The notes beneath the pieces are model-generated. The model was not told the origin of the DNA. It saw nothing but the letters and a program-made list of their open reading frames with translations, and did not search any database. From NCBI GenBank assembly GCA_000435495.1, contig FR884006.1:1-6808 (forward strand): a stretch of DNA of 6,808 bases, written 5' to 3'. Both the position numbers and the translations under genes were made by a program. How positions within the stretch are numbered: position 1 is the first letter of the stretch; every line of letters starts with the position of its first letter. Shown in pieces: positions 1-6,240 of the stretch. This DNA is from Firmicutes bacterium CAG:552 (GTDB lineage: Bacteria; Bacillota; Clostridia; Christensenellales; Pumilibacteraceae).

Positions 1-48
1 ATAATTTGTTGGTTTTTGTTCTGCCTCTTTATCTTGTTTTTGACGTTT

Positions 49-70
49 CAGTATCCCTATACGGATACTG
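49..70. promoter_or_regulatory. Perfect palindrome, probable repressor operator
   Basis: CAGTATCC (49-56) and GGATACTG (63-70) form a perfect 8 bp inverted repeat around a 6 bp centre. It covers roughly +2 to +24 of the transcript expected from the promoter at 79-107, a classic position for a dimeric repressor such as a TetR- or GntR-type regulator. As RNA it could fold into a hairpin at the extreme 5' end of the message and stabilise it. It has no T-run on either side good enough for a terminator. The regulator is unknown; autoregulation by the gene to the left is an inference. Confidence 0.55.
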
Positions 71-78
71 TTTAATAT

Positions 79-107
79 ATCATAGCACAAAATTTTTGTT
101 TTTTCAA
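79..107 (-). promoter_or_regulatory. Sigma-A-type promoter of a gene beyond the left edge
   Basis: On the minus strand a -35 box TTGAAA (102-107) and a -10 box TATGAT (79-84) are separated by exactly 17 bp, so both elements are near consensus. The spacer is A/T-rich. Transcription would start near 72 and run left, off the window. A purine-rich ribosome-site-like AAAGAGG lies at 24-30 on the same strand, but no ATG, GTG or TTG follows it inside the window, so the coding start is either beyond the edge or uses another site. The gene driven from here cannot be identified. Confidence 0.7.
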
Positions 108-222
108 GTTTTAACGCACCCGGTTGTGTGAAATGTGTACGACTATGCAACTCGTCTGTTAAATTATCGCATTAATTATTTAGATTTCCAAGCCCAATAT
201 GCCAATCATAACCATAATAGTG
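108..222. other. Intergenic stretch without a convincing gene
   Basis: This lies between the left-edge promoter and the terminator of the minus-strand operon. It is A/T-rich, has no ribosome site paired with a start codon, no RNA-gene fold I recognise and no repeat. A minus-strand frame from 291 to 172 stays open for 39 codons but has no ATG. An 11-codon ATG frame (MVMIGILGLEI) overlaps it in another register. Neither is supported as a gene. Confidence 0.5.
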
Positions 223-260
223 AAAATAAAAAAGACTCACGAAAAAATTCGCAAGCCTTT
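223..260 (-). terminator. Strand-specific intrinsic terminator of the minus-strand operon
   Basis: Read on the minus strand, positions 260-248 pair with 243-231 around a UUUU loop (247-244). All 13 positions pair, ten as Watson-Crick and three as G-U wobbles. The stem is followed by a U-rich tract (234-223, interrupted by one A). On the plus strand the three wobbles become A-C mismatches, so the structure should work mainly for the minus-strand operon. It lies about 145 nt beyond the stop codon at 404, which gives the operon a sizeable 3' untranslated region (261-403) in which I see no gene. Confidence 0.75.
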
Positions 261-403
261 CTTTTTCGTTTGAAAACGCAATTCTAAAATATCATTATAA
301 TAATTCCCTATGGAAACTGCGCTTTAACACTTCGGTTTTTTTCGAACTGCCTGCGTAATCGAAAGACCGCCAAATATTAAAGCTCGTTTCGGGTTAAAAA
401 CCT

Positions 404-1828
404 TTACAACCCGTTGACGTTTTGCACATCCGCATGATTTTTAACAACTTCCGCCTGTTTTTTACCAAACGATAATTTTAATACGAAATAAACTCCCACG
501 CAAACTACTACGAACACGGCAAATACTATTGCCTGAATTGCCGGATAGATGATGAAGTTACCTATAGAAATTTTGACGTCGAACACCTGCCCCAAAAACG
601 GAAGCAACTTAACCGCCGCATTTTTATCAAACATAAAGAGATAGTTTGCCGAATAAAATCCGTTGGCGGTTTTTGCTGCAACTGCGTTAAATATCGTTCC
701 GAGCGCCCAAACGGATGCGAAATATATACAAAAACCTTTCAAACAGTCCTTCAGCGCATTTTTATCCGGTTTATCGATAAAACCGAGCAGCAAACACAGC
801 AGCGGTATTACCACTACCCCGGTATGCTCCAAAATAAAGTGCATATTGTAAAGGTACCCTATTCCCTTCCCGTCGACATCGGGAACCGCATACGCAAACA
901 ATGCGCCCGCCACGTTTATTATAAGCGTAAAATTAAATATCTTTTTGTTTTTACTGATAAGAGACGCCAGGATTAAAAACGAACCGATGTTGCATAGCTG
1001 CAAAGGCAATCGTTTAAAGCTGATGGAAACCGCACCGAACAACTGATTGAACTGCAACAAAAGAGCGAGCGAAAGCGCAAGCAACACTATGTTTTGCGTC
1101 TGCGTATCCTTACGCCTCAGTATGACGTAAAGGACAGCTATTTCGCCGACGGTCGCCGTTATCCACAAAAAGTGCGCAAGCGAAAACGGTTTGAATATCA
1201 TGTCGGTATACCCGATGATATGTTGCGGAACATATATAGGAAGTGCCAAAAGCATTATCAACGGAAACACCCACAAAAACATATACTCTTCTTTGTCTTT
1301 AAGATCGTGTTTTTCGCCGTACGCTATCAGCGAACATATTGCAGCAGACAGCATAAGTGCGACACTCGCAAAAAACACTACCGTTCTGAAGTCTTTACGT
1401 AACAAAAATGCCTTTACGTTATCGTTTATTACCGACATAGAGTTTATGCCTCTCCCTCTCGGATCGGTGAAGTAAGACATAAAAGTCGGATATTCGACGG
1501 CAGCTATGACGGCTACGACGATTACGACAAAGCAACAGTTATTTAACGTTTTGTTTTTGTAAAACGCACTCAACGGCAATACGACAAAGCAAGCGGCCAG
1601 CGCAGTACGCAGTACGGCATGCCATCCGCCCGAATTCGTAAGCGCCTCTTCTTCGGAAAGGCACAAAACGAAAGCGTCGGGAAGCAACAAACTAAGCATA
1701 ACTACCGCACAATAGCAAACGGACAAAACTTTCGCCGCCTTGCGCAACGTATCCCGCCAATTTCTTTCTTTGCTCGTCGCTACGTTTACCGTCGATCCGA
1801 ACAACTTCAATGATTGATTATCGATCAC
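404..1828 (-). CDS. Long YwaF/TIGR02206-family integral membrane protein
   Basis: This is a polytopic membrane protein of 474 residues with roughly 12 hydrophobic segments. Residues from about 210 to 452 match the YwaF (TIGR02206, TP0381-type) family: an LPLQLC motif (274-279), an NMHFILEH segment with His330 and His335, and a C-terminal NYLFMF plus LLPFLG motif around 395-413. YwaF proteins have no established function. They belong to the same broad family as eukaryotic TMEM164, a phospholipid acyltransferase, so a lipid role is conceivable but not shown. The family core is about 220-250 residues. Here about 200 extra N-terminal residues add around five more membrane segments. The start is taken as GTG at 1828 because GGAG sits 7 nt upstream. 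The longer TTG frame from 1843 has no ribosome site. The gene is last in the operon, 19 nt after the CDF gene. Confidence 0.8.
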   Translation of the reverse strand: MIDNQSLKLFGSTVNVATSKERNWRDTLRKAAKVLSVCYCAVVMLSLLLPDAFVLCLSEEEALTNSGGWHAVLRTALAACFVVLPLSAFYKNKTLNNCCFVVIVVAVIAAVEYPTFMSYFTDPRGRGINSMSVINDNVKAFLLRKDFRTVVFFASVALMLSAAICSLIAYGEKHDLKDKEEYMFLWVFPLIMLLALPIYVPQHIIGYTDMIFKPFSLAHFLWITATVGEIAVLYVILRRKDTQTQNIVLLALSLALLLQFNQLFGAVSISFKRLPLQLCNIGSFLILASLISKNKKIFNFTLIINVAGALFAYAVPDVDGKGIGYLYNMHFILEHTGVVVIPLLCLLLGFIDKPDKNALKDCLKGFCIYFASVWALGTIFNAVAAKTANGFYSANYLFMFDKNAAVKLLPFLGQVFDVKISIGNFIIYPAIQAIVFAVFVVVCVGVYFVLKLSFGKKQAEVVKNHADVQNVNGL

Positions 1829-1835
1829 GTTTTTT

Positions 1836-1840
1836 CTCCG
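1836..1840 (-). promoter_or_regulatory. Ribosome binding site that decides the GTG start
   Basis: On the minus strand CGGAG (1840-1836) lies 7 nt before the GTG at 1828-1826. The alternative TTG at 1843 would place this site inside the coding region and has only A/T-rich sequence upstream. The start of the YwaF-like gene is therefore assigned to GTG. Confidence 0.7.
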
Positions 1841-1847
1841 CAATTTT

Positions 1848-2993
1848 TTATTTTATAAGCTGATGTTCCACGGTAACGACGCAACAAATGCGTTGATCCG
1901 CTTCCTTCATCTTTAACGAAATATAATCGGAAATTTGTTCTTTGGAATGTTTTGCGTCGTAAGGCACGGCAATATCGAATATGAGATTTATTCTATTTTT
2001 GCCGTCTACCACTCTGAAATCGTGCAGCGAATATTCGGGGCAGAGGTCGGCTAAATTCTTTACGGCAATTGCCTTGAGTTTTTCTGTATTCTCGTCGCCC
2101 ACGGCAACCGGATCGAGGTGAATAACCATTATGACGTCGGTATTATCCGCAAAATATTTTTCGATGCTATCGATAAGCTCGTGACTGTCCATAACGTCTA
2201 CAGAGGCATCCACCTCAACGTGAGCAGACGCATAATATTTGTCCCCGTAGCTGTGTACCGCCAAATCGTGCACTCCGTATACGCCTTCAAAAGAATTTAT
2301 AATTCTTTTTATAGCATCGGTAACTTCTTTATCCGGACTTTCGCCGGTCAATGCGCTCGTAGTTTTCCGCAAAACCCCGATACCTGCCGCCGCTATCAGT
2401 ACCGCTATGCCGCAACCTATGTATCCGTCTGTTTCGAACCCGAAAAAATAAGAAACGAGAGTTCCTATCAGTACGGCAGCCGACGCAGCGCAATCGGATA
2501 TGCTATCTGCGGCAGTGGCTTTAAGCGCTTCGGAATCAAACTTTTTGCCTATCTTACGGTTATAAAACCCCATAAATGCCTTTACGCATATACCGACAGC
2601 CAAAACCGCTACAGACAGCGCCGAAAAATCGGATTTATCGCCGTCTATGATTTTTCGAACGGATTCGCCGAGTAGCTCTACCGCAACGAGAAGTATCAAA
2701 AAGGCAACAGCCAATGCTGCGATATACTCTATCCGAGCGTGACCGTAAGGATGTTCTTTATCCGCAGGCTTTGCAGCAAGTTTAAATCCCACTACCGTCA
2801 CGACGTTGCTGCCCAAATCGCTTAAGTTATTCAGCCCGTCTGCAAGCACGGACACGGCTCCGAAAAGCAATCCGCACGTTATTTTGGCAGCCGACAAAAT
2901 AAGGTTAAGAACAGCCGAAAGTATTCCGGCTTTGAGTCCCGCTTTTTCTTTAGCGCCGTTATCTTTTTTGCATAAAACTTTTTCGACATCCAT
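1848..2993 (-). CDS. CDF-family metal exporter, manganese (NDDD) type
   Basis: This cation diffusion facilitator has 381 residues, with six membrane helices in about residues 21-206 and a cytoplasmic domain after them. Such proteins export divalent metal in exchange for protons, usually as dimers. Aligned by eye to E. coli YiiP, the transport site is Asn55-x3-Asp59 in helix 2 and Asp163-x3-Asp167 in helix 5. Asn-Asp-Asp-Asp is the set reported for the pneumococcal Mn(II) exporter MntE, whereas zinc exporters have His-Asp-His-Asp or Asp-Asp-His-Asp. Site-B-like Asp78, His81 and His85 (HPYGHAR) and dimer-domain residues His242, His258, His271, His292 and Asp294 are also present. The protein runs about 80 residues past the usual end, probably as a second small alpha/beta domain. 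ATG is preceded by GAGGG at 9 nt. It is the middle gene of the operon. Confidence 0.9.
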   Translation of the reverse strand: MDVEKVLCKKDNGAKEKAGLKAGILSAVLNLILSAAKITCGLLFGAVSVLADGLNNLSDLGSNVVTVVGFKLAAKPADKEHPYGHARIEYIAALAVAFLILLVAVELLGESVRKIIDGDKSDFSALSVAVLAVGICVKAFMGFYNRKIGKKFDSEALKATAADSISDCAASAAVLIGTLVSYFFGFETDGYIGCGIAVLIAAAGIGVLRKTTSALTGESPDKEVTDAIKRIINSFEGVYGVHDLAVHSYGDKYYASAHVEVDASVDVMDSHELIDSIEKYFADNTDVIMVIHLDPVAVGDENTEKLKAIAVKNLADLCPEYSLHDFRVVDGKNRINLIFDIAVPYDAKHSKEQISDYISLKMKEADQRICCVVTVEHQLIK

Positions 2994-3009
2994 AATCGAT
3001 TACCCTCTT

Positions 3010-4551
3010 TTATTCTTTAACGTCAAACACTTTGTCGCAAATCCCTGAAGCAAAGTCTTTTTCGTGACTTACGAGCAATATCGCTCCTTTGTACTGCATA
3101 AGCGCAGTCTTTAAAGCGGCTTTTGCTCTGACGTCGAGATGATTCGTAGGCTCGTCGAGAATAAGTATGTTGGACGGTTTCTGCATAAGTGCCGCTAATT
3201 TTAATCTAACTTGTTCTCCGCCGCTCATTGCGCCGATTTTCCGCACCGCAAGTTCGTTTTTTAATCCGACCTGAGCAAGAAGCGCTCTTATGCTTTTGAC
3301 GTTCATTCTCGGAAACTTGTCCGATATATACGACGATGGCGTATCTTCGACGTTATCGAACAGCAAGTCTTGCTCGAGATATACCGGTTTTGCGGCAGGA
3401 TGAAAGCTGACGGAACCGCCTTTTTTTGCAAGCAGTCCCATTATTGTCTTTATCATGGTGGTTTTACCTATGCCGTTTGTTCCTCTGAGCCACATTCGGG
3501 TATCGCTCGCCAACGTAAACGAAACTGCCGGCAAAAGAGGCTTGTCGTAGCCTATCAGCAAATCTTTGACCGTCAAAAGCTCCTTAGTATGAAGCTCGAC
3601 GTACGGAAAGCTAAACTCGGCGTCGTAAATTTCCACAGGCTTACGCATAACTTCCATACGGTCAAGCATCTTTTTGCGACTGTTAGCCATACCCGCCGTC
3701 GCCGCCCTAGCTTTATTCCTTTCGATATAGTCGGTCATTTTTTCTATTTCTCGTTGCTGCCGCTCGTACGCTTCTTCGTATTGCTTTGCATTTTGTTCTC
3801 TTTGTGCAAGGTATTGCGAATAATTGCCCGAATATTTGCGAATTACTCCGTTTTCGATACTGATTATATTTCTGCACACCTTGTCCAAAAATTCGGTATC
3901 GTGCGATATTACCAAAAACGTGGATTTTACGGAATTTAAATACTCGATAAGCCATTCGACGTGTTCTATATCGAGAAAGTTTGTAGGCTCGTCGAGTAAC
4001 ATTACGTCCGGTTTCTCCAAAAGAAGTTTTGTCAGCATCAGCTTTGCTCTGCCGCCGCCGCTGAGATTACTTATGGGCGTATCGTATCCTAATGCCGCCA
4101 CGCCCAATCCTCCGGCTACCTTTTTTACCTTTGCGTCAAGATTGAAAAACTCGGCGTCCGTCAGCCGTTCCATAATCTTATTGGTTTTTTCAATCAGAAA
4201 ATCCAGTCGCTGTTCGTCTGCATCTGCCATTTCGGCATACATCGCTTCCATTTTTTCGTTAAGACGATAAAGTTCCGAAAAAGTAGAAAGCAAATATTGC
4301 ATCACGGTCAGAGATCTGTCTATGTCCGCATGTTGATCGAGATATCCCCTGGTTATGCCGTTAAGCCACTTTACTTCCCCTTCGTCCTGAACTATTTCAC
4401 CCGAAAGAATTTTTATAAACGTCGATTTGCCTGCGCCGTTAAGCCCTACTATTCCGCTGTGATCGCCGCCGGAAACGGCAAGATTTGCCTTATCGAAAAG
4501 GGATTTAGCGTCGTACACGTGCGATAAATTCTTTATTTCCAAAATACTCAT
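3010..4551 (-). CDS. ABC-F ATPase, YfmM-like translation factor type
   Basis: This is a soluble protein of 513 residues with two ABC ATPase domains and no membrane segment, as in ABC-F proteins, which act on the ribosomal E site. Domain 1 has Walker A GLNGAGKST (36-44), signature LSGGG (163-167), Walker B with Glu188 and switch His217. Domain 2 has Walker A GTNGIGKTT (357-365), signature MSGGE (442-446), Walker B with Glu467 and switch His496. Both catalytic glutamates are present, so both sites should hydrolyse ATP. The charged linker (about 244-303, with NKARAATAG and SRKKMLDRME) resembles YfmM-type housekeeping ABC-F proteins as I recall them. It is not clearly of the long-loop antibiotic-resistance kind, but resistance cannot be excluded. 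The first signature has Gly where Gln or Glu is usual. GGAG lies 5 nt before ATG. It is the first gene of the operon. Confidence 0.92.
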   Translation of the reverse strand: MSILEIKNLSHVYDAKSLFDKANLAVSGGDHSGIVGLNGAGKSTFIKILSGEIVQDEGEVKWLNGITRGYLDQHADIDRSLTVMQYLLSTFSELYRLNEKMEAMYAEMADADEQRLDFLIEKTNKIMERLTDAEFFNLDAKVKKVAGGLGVAALGYDTPISNLSGGGRAKLMLTKLLLEKPDVMLLDEPTNFLDIEHVEWLIEYLNSVKSTFLVISHDTEFLDKVCRNIISIENGVIRKYSGNYSQYLAQREQNAKQYEEAYERQQREIEKMTDYIERNKARAATAGMANSRKKMLDRMEVMRKPVEIYDAEFSFPYVELHTKELLTVKDLLIGYDKPLLPAVSFTLASDTRMWLRGTNGIGKTTMIKTIMGLLAKKGGSVSFHPAAKPVYLEQDLLFDNVEDTPSSYISDKFPRMNVKSIRALLAQVGLKNELAVRKIGAMSGGEQVRLKLAALMQKPSNILILDEPTNHLDVRAKAALKTALMQYKGAILLVSHEKDFASGICDKVFDVKE

Positions 4552-4659
4552 GGTTGCTCCGTTGCTCGGCTTGGACGCACGCCTCCGATATTATCTGTTT
4601 GCCGTAAGATAGAAGGTCGGCTTCCGAATTTTTTATTTTTTGCGATAAAACGTCCTGTA
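4552..4659 (-). promoter_or_regulatory. Leader of the ABC-F operon, about 108 nt
   Basis: This is the expected 5' untranslated region between the predicted start of transcription near 4659 and the ABC-F ATG. It contains a small TCGG-aag-CCGA hairpin and distant complementary segments (4651-4655 with 4573-4577). A GTG-initiated 10-codon frame ends in a TGA that overlaps the ABC-F start as ATGA. Its GGAGG is only 1 nt from the GTG, which is too close for good initiation. There is no terminator-like stem with a U-run, so a classic attenuator is not visible. Confidence 0.35.
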
Positions 4660-4665
4660 GCTTTC

Positions 4666-4694
4666 AGTATAACATAATCGTTGCTTTTTTGCAA
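4666..4694 (-). promoter_or_regulatory. Extended -10 promoter of the ABC-F/CDF/YwaF operon
   Basis: On the minus strand the -35 box TTGCAA (4689-4694) and the -10 box TATACT (4666-4671) are 17 bp apart, and TG precedes the -10 by one base, giving an extended -10 element. Transcription should begin near 4659. It is the only strong promoter seen upstream of the three minus-strand genes. Its -35 is 2 bp from the -35 of the plus-strand promoter. Confidence 0.75.
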
Positions 4695-4709
4695 CAAAAG
4701 TGTTAAAAT
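4681..4709 (+). promoter_or_regulatory. Extended -10 promoter of the PflX-like gene
   Basis: TTGCTT (4681-4686) and TAAAAT (4704-4709) are 17 bp apart, with TG one base before the -10. The expected transcription start is about 4716, which is the A of the ATG itself, so the mRNA would be leaderless. Polymerase could not easily occupy this promoter and the divergent one at once, because their -35 regions share the GTTGC-N6-GCAAC palindrome (4680-4695). Confidence 0.65.
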
Positions 4710-4715
4710 GTTTTT

Positions 4716-5585
4716 ATGAAGGATTATTGCGAAATTTGTCCGAGACATTGCCTAAAAACGCCCGAACGCACGGGATTTTGCGGAACAGACAAAATTCTCG
4801 TGGCGCATTACGGCATTCACCGTTACGAAGAGCCGATAATCAGCGGCAGTAAGGGCAGCGGGACTATATTTTTCGGCGGCTGTAATTTGCGGTGCTGTTT
4901 TTGTCAGAATTCCGACATTTCGCATGTCGCAGCGGGTGAAGAATATTCGCCCGAACGTCTTGCCGAACTTATGGTAAAGCTCGCAAAAACGGGTGTTCAT
5001 AACATAAACCTGGTAACAGCGGCGCATATCAGACCGCTTATCGCCACGGCTTTAACAATGGCAAAGCCGCTACTTACAATACCCGTAGTTTACAATTCAA
5101 GCGGTTATGAGGGCGACATATCCGATCTGGACGGTCTGATAGACGTATATCTGCCGGACTTTAAATATATAAATTCAGCCACTGCTGCGCTGTTATCAAA
5201 AGCTCCCGATTATCCCGAAGTAGCAAAACGCATTATACGGCAAATGGTGCAAAGTCAAAGCGAAACGATTATCGAGGACGGCTTAATAAAAAAGGGAGTC
5301 ATAATACGCCATCTGGTGCTCCCCACCAAAAAAGAAGAGTCGATAGCCATACTTACGTACATAAAAGAAAATTTTCCTTCTACAAAGGTAAGCATTATGA
5401 GCCAGTACACACCGTCTTTTAACATAGGCCCCTCTTTTCTTAACCGAAAAATAACTTCGCTGGAATACAACGCAGTGATAAATAAAGCCGTAGAGTTAGA
5501 GATAGACGGCTACATGCAAGATCGAGTATCGGCGTCCGCCTTTTACACGCCCGACTTCGGACAAAAACCGATAAACTTAACTTAA
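4716..5585 (+). CDS. PflX-like radical SAM protein (COG1313)
   Basis: This cytoplasmic radical SAM enzyme has 289 residues and is of the PflX type, related in sequence to pyruvate formate-lyase activating enzymes. The substrate is unknown. The SAM-binding [4Fe-4S] motif is Cys56-x3-Cys60-x2-Cys63 in GGCNLRCCFCQN. Four N-terminal cysteines, Cys5, Cys8, Cys12 and Cys22 (CEICPRHC and GFCG), are typical of this family and may bind a second cluster or zinc. Later family landmarks are VYNSSGYE (about 105), VYLPDFKY, IIRHLVLP, MSQYTP and DGYMQD. The length is normal for the family. ATG at 4716 is the only usable start: an in-frame TAA lies at 4704, and any later start would lose the CPRHC motif. There is no Shine-Dalgarno upstream. 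The next gene follows after 56 nt and may be co-transcribed. Confidence 0.88.
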   Translation: MKDYCEICPRHCLKTPERTGFCGTDKILVAHYGIHRYEEPIISGSKGSGTIFFGGCNLRCCFCQNSDISHVAAGEEYSPERLAELMVKLAKTGVHNINLVTAAHIRPLIATALTMAKPLLTIPVVYNSSGYEGDISDLDGLIDVYLPDFKYINSATAALLSKAPDYPEVAKRIIRQMVQSQSETIIEDGLIKKGVIIRHLVLPTKKEESIAILTYIKENFPSTKVSIMSQYTPSFNIGPSFLNRKITSLEYNAVINKAVELEIDGYMQDRVSASAFYTPDFGQKPINLT

Positions 5586-5591
5586 ATATAA

Positions 5592-5621
5592 TTGCCCTTG
5601 CATAGCAGCAACCGTTATGCT
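5592..5621 (+). promoter_or_regulatory. Weak promoter candidate overlapping a hairpin
   Basis: TTGCCC (5592-5597) and TATGCT (5616-5621) are 18 bp apart, each matching 4 of 6 consensus bases. In the same place GCATAGC (5600-5606) and GTTATGC (5614-5620) can form a 7 bp stem with one G-U pair and a 7 nt loop. No T-run follows, so it is not a terminator. It may be a weak promoter for the small membrane protein gene or an intercistronic hairpin in a message read through from the radical SAM gene. Confidence 0.3.
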
Positions 5622-5641
5622 TGCGACAAAGAGGAGATTCA

Positions 5642-6148
5642 ATGAAAAAAGAACGATTTTCAGACGTTGCTGACATTAATATAAGCGTAAGCGACGACAG
5701 TCAATTTTTATCCGCTTTCTCGGAAATAGGCAAGCCTGTAATATCTGCCGATGTAGCCGATTTTCTGGAAAACAGCGCAAGCGCATTTTCACCTGCGCAA
5801 AGTTTGCGACTTACCGTATACGGAAAATGCATAGACGAAGAAGAAAAGCCTAAATACAGTCAGGCAATTCGCAACTATTTTTCGTTAAAGCTCAGCGATA
5901 CCCGTCGAGAAGTACGTCGTAAAAGTATACAATCGATTATCTTCTGTATTGTAGGCATACTTGCGTTAGTCGCTATGTTTTGTCTCAGTTCGCTGAGCGT
6001 AAACGAAGTTTGGACAGAATGCGTGGACATTTTCGCTTGGGTATTTTTGTGGGAAGCCGTAGACTTGTTTTTTATCGAGCGAAGTTCTCTGATTCTGCGC
6101 GAAAAGCGTCTCAGGAATTTTGTGGAAATGGAAATAATCTACTTATAA
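5642..6148 (+). CDS. Unrecognised two-helix membrane protein
   Basis: This protein of 168 residues has no function I can name. Residues 1-95 look soluble and partly acidic, with a charged stretch (about 83-94) just before the membrane. Two hydrophobic helices follow, at about 97-118 and 127-145, and the second ends in WEAVDLFFIER. A basic segment (LREKRLRNF) and a short tail close the protein. There is no signal peptide, so both ends are probably cytoplasmic with a hairpin in the membrane. The frame is also open upstream to a TTG at 5621, but ATG at 5642 is preferred because GAGGAG sits 5 nt before it. The WEAVDLFF segment looks like a conserved motif of small clostridial membrane proteins, from memory only. 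It is second in the plus-strand unit and is followed by a strong terminator. Confidence 0.75.
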   Translation: MKKERFSDVADINISVSDDSQFLSAFSEIGKPVISADVADFLENSASAFSPAQSLRLTVYGKCIDEEEKPKYSQAIRNYFSLKLSDTRREVRRKSIQSIIFCIVGILALVAMFCLSSLSVNEVWTECVDIFAWVFLWEAVDLFFIERSSLILREKRLRNFVEMEIIYL

Positions 6149-6164
6149 TTTTTGTAAAATACAA

Positions 6165-6212
6165 CCGACGGAGAAATCTTTAAAAAGCAAATCTCCGTCG
6201 GACTTTTTTTAT
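6165..6212 (+). terminator. Strong intrinsic terminator between convergent genes
   Basis: CCGACGGAGA (6165-6174) pairs perfectly with TCTCCGTCGG (6192-6201). CTTT and AAAG inside the loop can extend the fold. AC and then seven Ts (6204-6210) follow on the plus strand. It ends the radical SAM and membrane protein unit. On the minus strand the stem is followed by a less regular TTGTATTTT, so it may also terminate the gene at 6241, giving a bidirectional terminator. Confidence 0.88.
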
Positions 6213-6240
6213 TCTTAAATATCGAAATTAAACATGCCGC

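Noticed and set aside
172..291. Minus-strand frame open for 39 codons ending in HIGLGNLNN, and an 11-codon ATG frame in another register
   Set aside because: The long frame has no ATG and no ribosome site, and it overlaps the terminator stem. The 11-codon frame has no ribosome site. A decayed gene end cannot be excluded but is not supported.
295..301. TATAAT-like sequence in the 3' region of the operon
   Set aside because: Neither strand has a good -35 at 16-18 bp, and no gene follows in the right direction.
390..413. Hairpin CGGGTT/AACCCG overlapping the stop codon of the YwaF-like gene
   Set aside because: It has a 6 bp stem with a 12 nt loop and no U-run after it. The terminator at 223-260 is far better.
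2118..2675. 185-codon plus-strand frame inside the CDF gene
   Set aside because: It is the antisense shadow of a clear CDF family gene, has no ribosome site, and its sequence matches no family.
3370..3939. 189-codon plus-strand frame inside the ABC-F gene
   Set aside because: It is antisense to a well-supported ABC-F gene and its composition is not protein-like.
4548..4748. 66-codon minus-strand frame spanning the divergent promoters
   Set aside because: It starts upstream of the predicted transcription start and covers both promoters. It overlaps the radical SAM start, so it would not be transcribed whole.
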